From Phosphuga atrata (Eukaryota; Arthropoda; Insecta; Coleoptera; Silphidae), in NCBI GenBank assembly GCA_944588485.1, contig OX155893.1, forward strand, positions 30,166,080 to 30,230,079: a DNA stretch of 64,000 nucleotides, written 5' to 3'. The translations under genes were made by a program, and so were the position numbers. Every line of letters begins with the position of its first letter. Within the stretch, counting starts at the first letter, position 1. The notes under the pieces were generated by a model. The model saw only the letters and a program-made list of their open reading frames with translations. It ran no database searches and had not been told where the DNA came from. Positions 1-13,358 of this stretch are shown here, piece by piece.

Positions 1-2340
1 TTTACAATATACACACTAAATCATGCAATAAAATAAATCCCTTAAATAACTAAATTTCAAGATTATATTCAAAATTTTACGAAATTTACACTTACAAAAA
101 CGATATTTTCTTCATGTATAAGTGAAAAAACAAATTAATTCCTCGCAAATAAATAATTCCCAAAAAATCACTAAATTTATGTTTATCTATTATGCGTTGG
201 TAGCGCTGCGTCTTTTTTATGTAAAGTGATGTGATTGACACCGTACAATCGTCCCATTGCAAATACAATTGATCAATCATTAGAATATTTGAGGTGAGTT
301 TAACCTTTTGGGGATCAATCCCTTCTAGTCAGACAACCCTAATATATCCAACTAGATCTATGAGTCCGAATCGAGGTTTTATAGGTCAGCGACAGTATAT
401 AAAAGACAAGCATGTTTTGAAAGGTATGAGAAGACTGGCCCCAACAAGACAGACAACACGTGAATTGCCGACAATAATTTTTACAGTTTTTTTGTGGTTG
501 ATTGCTGTGACTGAAATTGAATTTTTTTTAATTTGGGTGGTTTTGTTGTGGAGGGTTTTCATTTAAAAGAATATAATTTTTTATTGTTTTAAAATCATAA
601 AGAAATGGTAAAGCCTGGTAAGAATATAATGGATAATTAATGGATATATTAAATGCATAAGATCAAACAGATATAGCTTATAAGTGAGAGTATATAACAG
701 CTAAATAACAGTATACACGATTAAAATTAATAGCCATTAATAATGATATTAAAATGTATGTTTTTTTTAATAATATCATCGGAGAATAATATATTACAAT
801 TTAATTATTAATTAAGGGACCCAAGAAAACACAGTTTCATTTAGATCATGGACATGTTTTCGATATTTTAAAAATATGTTGAAAAATAATTAATTAATTT
901 GTTTAAAGAATCTAATGTTTTACACGAATGATTATGTATTGATTATCTTCCCTAATTCATTTGAAATGTTATCATAATACAACCCCTGCATACACAAAAC
1001 AAACTGATTTTAGATAAGAAATACTATGATTAGCATGTTTATTTGTTCATTGGCATTATATATTTATAGTGAATTATGTATTATATATACCCTATAGTAA
1101 TATCTAAATAACCAGTTCTAACAACACATTCTAACAAAACAAAAGGCTAATATTAATCAATAAAGTATTGAAATCTCATCTGATTATTGTGATTTATTCT
1201 CTTTATATTTATTATCATAATATTCAGATGAGGTAAGATCTGAAAGATAATCTATAAGGTTTGAAATGTTGTTGTATTTGACATCTTCACAGAGAGCAAG
1301 GTCTGTTATGTGTTATCGGAAATTCCGCTTTGTCTCCAAAAAAGGCAGATTTCTCGACGTTTCAACCAACTTTTCAAGAGACGTATATATCCGTATATAC
1401 TCCGTTAAGTGTCACACGTATACTGAAGGTTCACCAGCGCGTCGCCCGACAAACCATCAAACCCACGTTCCATAGAATACATCAAACGGACAGAATACAT
1501 CATACTATAGTCCATTTTTTTTAAGAATGCATTAACTAGAAACCTGATTTACAGTATGACAAATGATTAATCTAGTTACACAATTTGGCGCCAAATTCAA
1601 ATATAGTTAATTGTATATAAAAGAAAAATATAGATTTACCCATTTTTTACCAATCACGAAGAAAAAAAATAACAATGATTTTATTGTAAAAACCAATTAA
1701 TTTATTCAAAAATAGCAAATGCTACATAAAAAAAAAGTAAAAAACAAGTGGGTACACTGGGAAGATCTGGTTCAGTGAGTGTGGAGAAGTGTTCCAAACA
1801 ATTAAAAAAACATATATACGCAATCCAGTCTTAGCTACATAATATTAGATGGCGCAAAAATGATAAAATATTGGTGTACCTGCTTGAGTACAGCAGTAAA
1901 AAAATGGGTTAAATACACCAAATGGCAACAGTAGTAATAAAATACAAACAAACAAATGAGAAAAAAGCAAAAAATCTAAATGATACAAACAGATCAGATG
2001 ACAATTATGAATTGACATGGCAGCAAAAAAAAATATACTTGGGGTTAATTACCTTTTTTATCTCAAAATTTAAAATTGAATATTAATTTATATATAAAAC
2101 ATGATTGTATAATATAGTACTTATTACCTGTACTATACTTTAACGTTCTATTATATTTAGAAATTATTCGTAATATTATATTCATTTAATTACATATCAC
2201 CAAATTCTACGCCAGTGACTGAAAATGTATGTGAAAAGAGAGAGATGGAGAAATAAATATCGCCGGTGTGAACTTCTCTTCAATTTAAGCCAATCAGAGA
2301 ACAAGATCAAATAAGCCCTATCTTCCCTGTACTGCATTCT
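1..2340. other. AT-rich intergenic stretch, no gene seen
   Basis: No spliced or intact gene is recognisable. The stretch is very AT-rich with short chance reading frames. Around 1300-1400 there is a piece of a dispersed repeat that recurs inverted at about 3449-3600; both share the core GATTTCTCGA followed by GTTTC. The frame at 294-566 has a short run resembling piggyBac transposases (QYIKDK), but this is too little to call. Confidence 0.5.
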
Positions 2341-2354
2341 TAAAAAAAATGAAC

Positions 2355-3437
2355 TATAGGTGGGCCATTGAAAACGAAACAGGGATTTTCGGATAGTTAA
2401 AGATAAATTCTCAAAAAACGCTCGGACACGTCAACTTTGTTTGTGAGGGGGGCACCTTTTACAAGAAAATTTGTAGGAAAATCACTCACCCCCTTCGCGC
2501 TGGGACCACAACCCCTAAAATTTTAAATGGCAAGGTGGGGTAAGTGATACTTCATTTGAAAGCTCTGTTTGCCCTGAATACTAAACGGTTAACATTTTCC
2601 AAATTTATCAATTTGTTGTCGAGATTATTTAATTTCAAGTTACGAACGCGTTCTTCGTTTATGTTGTTGAAAGGAAGTCCAATTGTTCAATTTGTCCTTA
2701 CAAAAACTGCAAGTGAAGGGAAAAAACAAACATAATTCAACGCCAGAAAATATTTTTATTAGTTTAACAAACGCTCAAATTGTGCGCCACCAAATTCCAT
2801 ACAAAAATACAAATTCCGCTCGAAACGTTCTCTTACATTTTGGAAGATCCTTGGCGTAATTTGACGGCGTTCTTCAATAATGCGTCGACGTAACTCTGCC
2901 AGAAACTCTGGTTCTTTTGCATAAATTCTACTCTTTAGATGACCTTACAAGAAAAAGTCCAGAGGACTTAAATCAGGTGGCCCGCTCACCAGAGTGGCCA
3001 TTCCAGAGCACCGCATCGTCCAATCCGAGAAAACTCGATCCAGAAACTCCCGAACAGCCTGCATGTAATATTGTGGCGCTCCATCTTTTTGAAAAGTCAA
3101 ATGGTCTCCTAATTAACGATCATCATTTTCTTTCAACGACATAAATAAAAAACACGTTCATAACTTGAAGTGAAATAATCTCGAAAACAAATCGATAGAT
3201 TTAGAAAATGTTAACCGTTTAGTATTCAGGGCTTTCAAATGAGGTATAACTTACCCCACCCTGCCATTTAAAATTCCAGGGGTGGTGGTCTCAGCGCGAA
3301 GGGGTTAAGTGATTTGAACACAAATTTCGTTGTAAAAGGTGTCACCCTCACAAACAAAGCTGACGTGTCCGAGCGTTTTTTGGAATACATCTTTATCTAT
3401 CCGAAAATCCCTCTACTTCGTTTTCAATGGCCCACCT
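2355..3437 (-). mobile_element. DNA transposon relic with ~290-bp terminal inverted repeats
   Basis: The two ends form a long imperfect inverted repeat: about 2355-2642 matches the reverse complement of about 3160-3437, starting GTGGGCCATTGAAAACGAA. Between them the minus strand (about 3142 down to 2735) reads as the C-terminal part of a transposase of the insect IS630/Tc1-mariner type. It contains QKDGAPQYY and, further on, PPDLSPLDFFL, the usual surroundings of the second and third catalytic acids. In-frame stops and the absence of the N-terminal half show that it is dead. No target duplication could be fixed with confidence. Confidence 0.7.
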
Positions 3438-3617
3438 GGTATATGTGTCTGTGTATACATGAGGCCTAACGAAGTGGGACGTACATCCCATCCCTTGAGA
3501 ATGTTAGTAGAAGTTTACACGTCGAAACATCGAGAAATCGGCTCTTTTCAGAAACAACCCTCGGATTCAACGCGGAATTCCTGAAAACACACATATTATA
3601 CACACATCTATATATAC

Positions 3618-4318
3618 AGGGTGGTCCATTTAATGTGACCACCCCCAAATATCTCCATTACCTTTAGAGTGACGGAAAAAGTGTTGAAAGGGATTTTTAT
3701 TGATTTCGAAGGGCTGACACAGTGGTTAAAAATACTTTTGTCAAGGTCATAGTTTGTGCGTCCTCAAGGTCATCAATGGGTTTTCAAATGAGAACATGTT
3801 ATATCAAGAAATAGTAGCCACTATTCACACGAATCCAGCGATCCATAATATCATGACCTTTGACGTTTCATTTTGCGTGGATTAACACTGCCCCTTTCAC
3901 GGTATAAATGAATAATTCGATCGAAATATCGACGGAAAGATGATTTCTGTCCGTATAACGTTGTGCATAAAGTTCCTGCGCTCGCACAGAGTTCCTACCG
4001 GTCTCACCATGAATCAGAATCATATCCACTTTCTCTGCTTGACTGAGGTCATTCAAAGTTATTTTCAATGGATTCACTTGTCGAATCATTTCAAGGTCAT
4101 GATATGATAGTTCACTGGATTTGTCTGAATAGTGGCTACAATGTCTTGATACAAAAATAACATGTTCCCAAATCATTGATGGACCTCAATGAAAAATAAT
4201 TGATGGACCTTCAGGACGCATAAACTGTGACCTTGAAAAAAAGGAATTTTTAACTACCGTGTCAGCCCTTCGAAATCAATAAAATTGCCTTTTGACATTC
4301 TTATCGTCACTCTAAAGC
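3618..4318 (-). mobile_element. Related transposon fragment with DUF4817-like N-terminal domain
   Basis: The left end begins GGGTGGTCCATTTAATGTGA, a common terminal motif of insect Tc1/mariner-type elements. Positions 3661-3790 are inverted at about 4170-4318 (shared GATTTCGAAGGGCTGACAC). The right repeat lacks roughly its outer 45 bases, ending where another element starts (CAGGGGTTCCC at 4319). The minus strand 4176-3868 reads an N-terminal helix-turn-helix of the DUF4817 type (ILIHGE, then RAQELYAQRY). No catalytic domain remains, so this is a deletion derivative. Confidence 0.65.
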
Positions 4319-4555
4319 AGGGGTTCCCAAAGTTTTTCTTAGGTGGGCCAATTTAATATTACCGATTTTTAAAACGGAATAAAATCAGAACAATAACCAA
4401 AATAATAAATATATTTAACTATTTCTTATTTTTTTTATGAGTATACTAAATTTAATATAAATATAAATCTTTAATAACATTCTATGTACTTATTTTTATT
4501 AAAGGGAAAATTTTATTGTAATATTTTAAAATAAATGCTATCTGTATTACAAATA
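4319..4555. mobile_element. hAT-like terminal fragment
   Basis: The sequence starts CAGGGGTTCCCAAAG, which resembles the terminal inverted repeat of many hAT transposons. It continues as AT-rich DNA until the Tigger-like element at 4556. No matching opposite end was found in the window, so this is probably one end only. Confidence 0.35.
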
Positions 4556-6469
4556 CAGTCGAACTTCTATATCTTCAATTTTTCGGTAACTCGAACTTTT
4601 TTTAGAAATTCATACGTTTAGATAGCATTTTACATATAAATTAACTTCCATAACTCAAATTTTCCTTAACTCCAATTTATCCATAACTTGTAGTAAAAAT
4701 GTGTACAATGGTAAAATTTTGCATAGAAAATAATCTCTATAACACCAATTTTTAATCGCTGCGTACTTTCCAAAATTTATGGTGCCGGATATTGCCTATC
4801 ATAAACCTTATTCTATTTGTTATAGTAAAGATGCTATATATTAATGAAATTTTTAAAGATGAGTTTAAACTCATTCTTTCTTCTTGCCTCTGCCGTTACA
4901 ATTGAAAATATGAGTGCTCAAAGAAGAAAACTCAATACGATGTCGTTATCTGACAAAGTGAGGTTGATAAGTGAAGTTGACAAAGGAAAAAGTGATTGCT
5001 GAAGACTTTGGGATTCCTCCAAGTACACTTTATTCAATTATAAGAAACCGCAAAGGAATTCTGAACAAAGCCGAAAATGGTGCAACTAATGATGCAAACA
5101 CTTGAAAAAGTGTACCTACGAAGACATTGATATGTGCCAATGCCTGGACCACTTATTAGAGAAAAGGCTCTTTATTTTGCTGGGAGTCTGGGACACACTG
5201 ATTTCATACTGACACTGACATTCATAGTGTAGGTTGGCTAGATAAGTTTAAGAAAAGGCATAATATGCAGAAAAGTGCAGACGTTAATGAATATGACTGT
5301 GAATAGTTGTGCAACAATATCTCGCCGGAACTTTTAGCATCTTATCATGAAAAAGACATTTTTAACGTGGACAAGACGGGCTTATTTTTTAATTATTTGT
5401 GCCTCGGTGGAAAACGCAGCAAAGAAGGAATCACCGCCACGCCACGATGGGAGCCAATATGTGTGGTACTGAAAAACTGAAACCCTTGATGGTTGGAAAA
5501 TAAAAAAATCCGCGATGCTTTAAAGATAAACGTTTTTTACCAGTTATACAGAATCAACAAAAAAGCTTGAATGACAGGCGCAATTTATGAAGAATGGCTT
5601 TCTAGTTTAGACAAGAAATTCAATGCCGAAAACCGTCACACTCAAAAATTACTAAGCAGGTTAATTCGATTTTTATATAAACAATATAAAATTGCACTAT
5701 AGAAGAGGAATTCTGAGAAAAACTATAGTTGCCCTAGTAGATAATCAACCCGAACATATTACTTTAAGGGATGCTGATACAAACTTGATAAAAGCGTGGG
5801 ACATCGATATTCAGCAAGCAACATAAAAAAACATAAAAAATGGTTTCAGAAAGGCTGGCTTTAAAAAACAAGACGAAACAAACTGGAGTGAAGAAGATGA
5901 AACTCTTCTGTCAGAACTGAAGTCCAGGTACACATATAATCAGCATAATTTGGATAATACAGTGTCTCTAATGATTATTTGTCTGTAGGTGAAAATGTGG
6001 TTATAGCGGACTATCCAACAGATGCCGATATTTTAAACAAGATTACAAGACGTGAAGATGAAGATGTCTTATCTAGCAACGAAACAGTGCCAATTCCACC
6101 CACGAACAAATAAATCCGTAATTATTGAAATAAGTGTAGCGAATATCTGTGTTCTAAAGACAAGAAGTGTAGCGCGCATTATCTACCTTAGAGAACTTTG
6201 TAGATAGAGAATGTAAATAGAGAAAACAATTACAAATTACCGACTTTTTCAAAAAATAATATATTAATTATAATTTTTAATTAATTTTATGAATTATATT
6301 AATAATGTATATTTCTTTTTTGTTTATAAATATAATTAATAAATTATTAATAAATTGTGTAAAGTGAATTTTACTCATTTTGCAGTTATGTATTTCTCTA
6401 ACTCGCATTTTCTATAACTCCAATTTTTTTTCGTGAACTATGGTAATTTGACTTAAGGAAGTTCGACAC
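4556..6469 (+). mobile_element. pogo/Tigger-like transposon, decayed
   Basis: Ends are inverted (CAGTCGAACTTC at the left; the reverse complement of the right end reads GTGTCGAACTTCC) and both sides are flanked by TA, the pogo-type target. The plus strand holds a broken transposase. Near 4910-5070 it shows a CENP-B/psq-type helix-turn-helix (LSDKVRLISEV, then GIPPSTLYSIIRNRKG after a frameshift). Near 5355-5520 it shows the DDE start NVDKTGLFF and a following block like GGKRSKE, and near 5570 a segment matching the Tigger block before the second catalytic acid. Several frameshifts and stops make it non-functional. Confidence 0.8.
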
Positions 6470-7145
6470 TATATAGGTTTGATCAAATATATTCATTTTG
6501 AAAATAATTTTATATTTTAATTAATTTTCATAATTCAATATCACATATATAATTCTCAGATTTACAAACCTTTACACACTACAAATTCTACAAAAATAAA
6601 CAATTAGATATGAGAAAAAAAAAGAATATAACAAATCAGATGTGTTTATTTTTGTTTGTGTGTATTTTTCTGAAAGAATTTTTATATTTTCATGTGTTTT
6701 GGATTTCCCTCAGAAGATCTATTTTTAACAGACTACTTGTTAACACTTGGCAGCAGACTGGCTGGACCTCTATTGAGAAAGTTGCACACTCACTTTACAT
6801 TTTAAATATAGTCTAGTCTCATAAGAAAACTCAATAATCACTAAATCATTCCGCAATTTCCAGCAAAGTTTTCCTCAAAAAAATCACCGCAATTAACCGA
6901 AAAATATACGCGCTATTCGCAGAGGTAAATTTAAACAAAGCAATATACCTGCAAACTATCTTTAACCTTTGTGTGACTACACTAAACACTTGGTCCAATG
7001 CCAATCAGATGTTTTCCAAATGTTATATTTAAGTATGAAATTATCACAAACCATTCCCACGCCCAATAATATAAACTTAAATGTTTAAAGTAACTAATAA
7101 AAATTAATATAGTCTTTTTTAAATGCCTTATTCTTGTTTATTTTT
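6470..7145. other. Intergenic; probable GMPS 5' flank
   Basis: AT-rich DNA with no protein signature. A T-rich tract ending in AG just before 7150 could be the acceptor of an intron in the 5' untranslated region of the GMP synthetase gene, placing the first non-coding exon somewhere upstream. No TATA box stands out. Confidence 0.4.
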
Positions 7146-7170
7146 TTAGTGTTGCTGGAGCAGCGGCGCT

Positions 7171-9747
7171 ATGCACAATTTAAATTCAGAAGGCCAGTAT
7201 GTTAGTACGGCGAATGGGGCGGCTGGAAATAGCGAGAGGGTGGTCATCTTAGATGCCGGAGCCCAATACGGTAAAGTAATAGACAGAAAGGTCAGGGAAT
7301 TATGCGTAGAGAGTGAGATCCTTCCGTTGGACACACCGGCATTTAGTATCCGCGAGGCCGGATACAAAGCCATCATAATTTCCGGAGGACCTAGCTCGGT
7401 TTTCGCCGAGGATGCTCCTAGATATGATGCTGATATCTTTCGGATAGGATTACCAGTTTTAGGTAAAAATTAAACTATGTAAACTTTCATATTAATTCCT
7501 AATCTATTCTCCTAATTTTTAGGAATTTGTTATGGGATGCAAATGATGAATAAAGAGTTTGGAGGCACTGTGATTAGAAAAGAGAGCAGGGAAGACGGTC
7601 AATTTAACATAGAAATTAATTCTAAATGTTTATTATTTAAGTATGTGATTGCATATTTATGTTTTTGCGTGCCTTCACTATAATAATTAATTTCAGGAGT
7701 TTAGATAAAATGCAGCAAGTTTTGTTGACGCACGGAGATTCCATAGATAAAGTAGCGGATGGTTTTAAACCGATAGCGCAGAGTTCTTCGTTTTGTGCTG
7801 GAATTCACAACGAGAAACTTCGTTTATATGGAGTACAGTTTCATCCCGAAGTCGACCTAACGTCAAATGGCAAACAGATGCTCCGTAATTTCCTCTTCGA
7901 CGTAGTTGGTCTCACCGGAAACTACACGATCCAAGGCCGCGAAGCCGAGTGTATTAAGTACATTAAAGAATCAGTTGGTACCAACAAAGTTCTAGTTTTG
8001 GTAAGCGGTGGCGTAGATAGTGCCGTTTGTGCAGCCCTCCTTCACAAAGCCCTAAAAACCGATCAAATCATCGCTGTACACATAGACAACGGTTTCATGC
8101 GCAAAAATGAAAGCATTCGAGTCGCACAATCCCTCCAAAACCTTGGCCTCACCATAAGAGTAATTAACGCTGCTAGAGCTTTCCGTGGCGGTACCACTGT
8201 GGTACCAATAGATCGCAACGAACCAAATTCCCGCACCCGCGTCACAAAACTCCTATCCCAAACCGCAGAACCCGAAGAAAAACGCAAAATCATCGGCGAC
8301 GTGTTCGTTAAAATCTCCAACGAATTTGTAGCTGAGATGAATTTAAAACCAGAAGAAGTTCTTCTAGCTCAAGGAACCCTCCGACCTGATCTCATCGAGT
8401 CCGCCTCCAAACTAGCCTCCACTAAAGCGGACGTTATTAAGACACATCATAACGATTCAGAATTAATTAGAAAACTAAGAAACGAAGGGCGAGTTGTGGA
8501 GCCTTTAAAAGATTTCCATAAAGACGAAGTTAGAGCTTTGGGAAAAGATTTGGGACTGCCCAGAGATTTAGTCATGCGACATCCATTCCCAGGTCCTGGT
8601 CTAGCTATACGTGTTCTTTGCGCCGAAGAACCCTATATTGAAAGGGACTTCTCCGAAACTCAGGTACTCATCAAAATCATCGTGGAATTTGATCAAATGT
8701 TACAGAAAAAACACGCACTGCTAAATAGAGTAGAAGGTGTTACAACAGACGACGAAAGGTACACATATTTACAAAAAACTGTTTTTGCATTTATATTATA
8801 TTCGTTTTCTTTTCTAGAACTCTTCTACGTAGAATATCTAGTAAGCAAAAGTTGGCTGCTACCCTCTTACCAATTAGAAGTGTAGGTGTACAGGGTGATT
8901 GTAGATCTTACAATTACGTAGCAGGAATCAGTAGTGAGCAAGAACCGGATTGGGAGGACATGATGTATCTTGCTGTGCTGATTCCGCGTATTTGCAGAAA
9001 TATAAATAGAGTATGTTATATTTTCGGCGGCCTCGTCAAAGAGACTATTCCAGACGTCACCCCAACTTACCTCACCAATAATGTGATCTGCACTATTATG
9101 CAAGCCGATGACGTTGCCACATCGGTAAAATATATATTTGTTTTATAACTACACGATTTTGGAAGGTTAAGAAAGCGATGTTCTTCCAAAGTTTTAGAAA
9201 TCGCTGATACACCCTTCCTAAATTAAAATAAGAAAAGAGTTTCCTTGCAGAAATCTTTTTTCTTTAATTGGGAGAACAACTCTGAATTTGAAAGCTTAAA
9301 ATTCGGAGCTACATCTTGATTTACATTTTAATTGAATTCGTATACTAGATATTATTTCTATGAGTTTATTTGCTCAAGGTATTTATTTATATTATAGGTG
9401 CTGCAAAATTCTGGCCATTTAGATTCAATAAGTCAAATGCCCGTAGTGCTTTTACCTCTTCATTTTGATAGAGATCAAGCGCTTAGAATACCGTCATGTC
9501 AAAGATCAGTTGTTCTAAGACCATTCGTAACGCAAGATTTCATGACGGGGTTGCCTGCGGTGCCTGGAAAACACTTACCATTGGAGGTAATAACATTCAT
9601 CATATATCAAAATATTTTCATTTATTTATTATTTATTTGTCTTAGGTTGTACATAAAATGGTCTCCGAAGTACTTCAAGTTCCCAGTGTGTCTAGAGTTC
9701 TTTATGATTTGACGTCTAAACCTCCTGGTACAACTGAATGGGAATGA
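7171..9747 (+). CDS. GMP synthetase (glutamine-hydrolysing)
   Basis: Converts XMP to GMP with ATP and glutamine in the last step of de novo GMP synthesis, in the cytosol. Six coding exons join in frame: 7171-7462, 7523-7640, 7697-8758, 8818-9124, 9398-9586 and 9646-9747, all with GT-AG borders, giving 689 aa (vertebrate enzymes are about 693). The N-terminal class I glutaminase domain has nucleophile Cys100 in GICYGMQ and the His186/Glu188 pair in GVQFHPEV. The ATP-pyrophosphatase domain has the P-loop SGGVDS at 240-245. The C-terminal dimerisation domain is complete (GLPRDLVMRHPFPGPGLAIR and the final TTEWE). The start is the first Met after a probable UTR splice acceptor. Orthologous to Drosophila burgundy by family membership. 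Confidence 0.97.
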
Positions 9748-10100
9748 TTGAAATATTTGAAATGGTTAGAGGAGCGTTTTTTAAATCTCTTTATTTTTAT
9801 CACTTTGTTAATATATATACGATTGTTAAGAGAAGCTGTACCAAAATTCATTGATTTTTTTAACTTATTGTAAAGACAAAAGAGAGAAAACTATTTGCAC
9901 CAGGCTCAAAAAGAGAAAATAAGAAAGTTTAAAAAAGAAATTATTCTATATATTTGTATATGTTGATCTAAGAATGCAGTTGAATGCATTTTTAATTGTT
10001 ATTATTTTGTTTTTTCTTTTCTTTTTTGTTTCGGAAGACATGTAATTTTTTAATAATTTCTTTTTTCGTTTTTTAGAAGACATGTAATTCGATTTTTTTT

Positions 10101-10106
10101 AATAAA
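10101..10106 (+). terminator. Candidate GMPS polyadenylation signal
   Basis: AATAAA lies about 350 bases downstream of the GMP synthetase stop codon, in T-rich 3' sequence that contains two similar copies of an AGAAGACATGTAATT-type block (about 10035 and 10075). It is the clearest signal downstream, but other sites could be used. Confidence 0.45.
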
Positions 10107-10269
10107 ATTATTTCATCAGAAATATTCTTTGGAAAAGCGCCTACATATTTACAAAATTATATACTTTTTAATTAAGATAAGTAATAATCGTTTGTTTATC
10201 GATTGTTTCTACATTCCAATTTTCTCAATAATTAGTTTAATAAATATTTATAGAGAGATTCATTTAAAA

Positions 10270-11270
10270 CAGTGGTCGTCAAGCCCGCTTTCTATTGGGC
10301 GATTAAGCTTCCATGGAACTTTCTTGGAACCAAAACATTGCACGACATTTTTTAACCGATAAAGATCAGAATGAATTATGGTCTGACACCGGTTTTATTA
10401 GAAAAATGACTTGTCGGATACAAAATACGCAATAGTGATCACCATTCGAATTCAGAAGATGAAACAACGAAGAGTTTTATTCAGAATTGGACGATCACCA
10501 AGAAGACCCTAGGGAGAAGAGATTACTCAATGGCGAACGCTGTCTGAGACGTTGATTTTTCGGTGCCCTAACCAACGCTACGCATTATTGAAATTTTAAG
10601 AAAAATTGATACCAATTTTTTTTTAGGACCACACTTTCTATACTATACCTGTACTAATTTTGAAAACACCGAGTATACAATTTTACTTTCAATCCGATAC
10701 AATGGTTTGAAAAGGTAGGGCTGCCGCAGGAAGATGGCAAAGTAATGTTCAGCCAAATGGCGATGGACTATAGGAGGCGCCATTCCAAACAAAATATAAT
10801 AAATTTAAAGTAATTTTGACCTGGTCGAAAATATTTAAAATTATATAGATTTTACGATACGTAATATATTTATTTTATTATTATATTTTGTTATTCTAAA
10901 TACATCGAAAAAGGATGATATTAACTTATTATTTGTTTTGTAAATCTTGCACCAGACCTGCACAATAATAAAAATACATTTAAATACCTATTTTATTTAT
11001 CTGTCTTGGCGAGATGAAGCCTAAATAAAATTTTACTACTCTATCTGTCCGTCGCTTATACGAATATATCGCCAATATTATGTTGTACCAAAGTGGAAAT
11101 CAATATGCAAAACACTATTTCCGAGTTTATTTTGCTGATTATTTGATTATTTATCAGATTCAAAATATCCAATATATCTACGGTTTTACAATTTTCCGCA
11201 TTTTCTAGCGATTTGCGCTATTTTTTATTTAGAAATTTTTCTTTCAAGAAGATTCCTTACGGATCATTTG
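10270..11270. other. Intergenic with weak transposon traces
   Basis: Around 10380-10540 the plus strand reads an acidic, serine-rich segment (HHSNSEDE) reminiscent of piggyBac transposase N-termini, but no downstream domain follows. The rest shows no gene. Confidence 0.3.
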
Positions 11271-11279
11271 AGATTAAAT

Positions 11280-11660
11280 TATTTATTTAAATCAGTTGAA
11301 AGTTTCTTTAGAATTCAATTAAAATCTTAAGATGCAGTCAGGCTTCATACAATTTTTCAAAACGAAATTGAAGACACATTTCCAAATGTAGAAATCGCAT
11401 TGAGAATCTTTTAAGGCAAGATGGTAACTAACTGCAGTGGAGATCTGAAAAGAAATCTCAAAATTGATAAGAATAAAAAATGAATTAAGAAGTACAATGC
11501 TGGTTAATGTCTCTTGACATTAACCAGTTTGTCGCTGATGTCCATAGAATGTGATATGCTCAAAAATATAGATCTTGCAGAAGTGATTATCTCAAATCTA
11601 GAAAGGTGCCCCTTCAATCAACATTGGTTTTTAAGCACTAACATGTGAATATATTCATTT
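11280..11660 (+). pseudogene. hAT transposase C-terminal fragment (ZMYM1-like)
   Basis: With frameshifts allowed, the plus strand reads a hAT dimerisation region: TFPNVEIALRI, a degraded serine/Leu-rich block, then LTSLSLMSIE and LAEVIISNLER. This order matches the end of hAT transposases of the ZMYM1-like group. The catalytic part is absent. The following GGGCCTT and TTAAAGACGGCGCTGGAT motifs (about 11810-11840) resemble the 3' terminus of such elements. Confidence 0.6.
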
Positions 11661-11934
11661 AATGTGAATGTAAAGAAATAAATTAAAATAAATCTAGAAC
11701 TTAGCTTTCTTCAAAAATAAATCTACTAAGTCTACTTTCTTTGCTTATTCTAACAAAATGAGCTCCGTCAAGGTAATAGGGGCCCATTACACTAATGTGC
11801 CCAGGGCCTTCAATGGGTTAAAGACGGCGCTGGATACAGTCAGTCAATATAAGTGTATGCGCTTTCAGAAATTGTTTCCTAGCCAACAGTGGCTTAAATA
11901 GGGTATGGCAGGCATGGCACGTGCCATGGGCGCC

Positions 11935-12270
11935 AACTGAAAGGGGGTGCGAAAAAGCACCTAACGTAAAACTTTATACAGATATAAATATGTGTATTAA
12001 AAGACTACGTAGGCAAGAAAGAGGCATTACGAGAAATGGGAAGATGCAAGATGAAATCTTGTTCCCAAAAAACATGGTTTGTTGAAACTAATTTCTAATT
12101 TTGAAAGAACACCTGTCGCAAAAGAACAGCTAAGATTTGCGGAGAGTTATCCTGCATCCGCTTCATATCTTTCACCGAAAATATATATAGCATTGCAAAT
12201 ATTGCTGACAATCGGGGTTTCTATTGACAGTTGTGCCGCTCATTGTAAAAGTGAATTATCTGCTTGAAAC
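11935..12270 (+). pseudogene. Second hAT C-terminal fragment
   Basis: The frame 12079-12267 contains SPKIYIALQILLTIGVSI, close to the conserved block just before the hAT dimerisation motif. Upstream at about 11908-11935 lies a GC-rich end-like sequence including the 16-base palindrome CATGGCACGTGCCATG. Only a short remnant of a transposase is present. Confidence 0.45.
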
Positions 12271-12279
12271 TGAATTTTA

Positions 12280-13312
12280 AAATAACGAGCTTTTTGCGAA
12301 TTAAAGTGTAGGAAAAAATATTTAGACATTCATTCAATGTTTTCTCTTTTTTATTGTTTAATACAAATCAAAGATATAATAATTTGAAGAAACGTAGAAA
12401 ATCAAAATAAAACTAATTTAATAAATGAACTTAAACTTTTTTTTCTTGAGCTACATCACTGTTATAGTGGCATGTGTATAGTGTTTCAATCATATGTAAT
12501 TTCGTCATCAGATGAACGCTCACCAGCTATAAGTGTGCTTGGACGATTTGGAATATCTATTGGCAGATTTTTGTAGGAATGGTGGTAAATTGGCGGAATG
12601 TATGGTAGAAGATCAAGAATATCTTTCTTCTTTGCGTTAGTAACTAGTCGTTAGATGGATAGAGTGGGTCTTGTCGAATATTGTACAAGTGGGCCGGTCG
12701 TTCTTGCTTTTTTGCATAAATCTACTTTATATAAGGGGGTGTCGGGATTTAATGTTTCTTTAAATTGAAATTGTAAGGATAATTTCTCTCAAACCTCAGT
12801 CATCTAATATTTTGCCATCAGTCATCTAATTAAAGTCGTAACCGCAAGTTGTTTTTATCTATTTTTAATAGGATTTTCTAAGCCAGTGGTACTTAAAAAG
12901 TAAGCGTTTTTCATTTCAGTAACAACAAAATAAGTTTTTTTTTGCGTTTTGCTGTTTTTATAATAGCGACTCATTGGTCTGGGCTATAAATTTTCCACGG
13001 CGGCGACTAGCGTTCTCTATTACTCCGAATTCCCCATCATTTGGAAGATAAGAATGTCAAGATACCATGAACTTGTAATCTATGGTGTCAATACTAGTGT
13101 CAGGGTCTTGTACAAGCTTCAAGAGGAAAAAAATACATTAATATTCCGGTTTTCTCTAGTGCAAGAATCGGAATACATAATGACATGCTTTTCTAAAGCC
13201 GCATGAGTTTTTAACTGCTTAAGAAGAAATGCTGCTGTGTCTTGAGAACCTCTTCCACCCGGGATTATTAAAATGCTCTAAATGCATCAAAATAAACTAT
13301 TAATACACATAC

Positions 13313-13315
<3 letters not shown>
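12280..13315. other. Intergenic, nothing recognised
   Basis: AT-rich sequence without a coding signature, RNA gene or clear repeat structure. Confidence 0.4.

Positions 13316-13355
<40 letters not shown>
13316..13355. repeat. TA microsatellite, left of Tc1-like element
   Basis: A nearly pure (TA)n run of about 38 bases that directly abuts the left terminal repeat of the Tc1-like element. Its continuation lies on the other side of the element. Confidence 0.9.

Positions 13356-13358
<3 letters not shown>

Noticed and set aside
294..566. Open frame with QYIKDK, possible piggyBac piece
   Set aside because: Only a few residues agree with the family and the rest is hydrophobic AT-rich translation; too weak to annotate.
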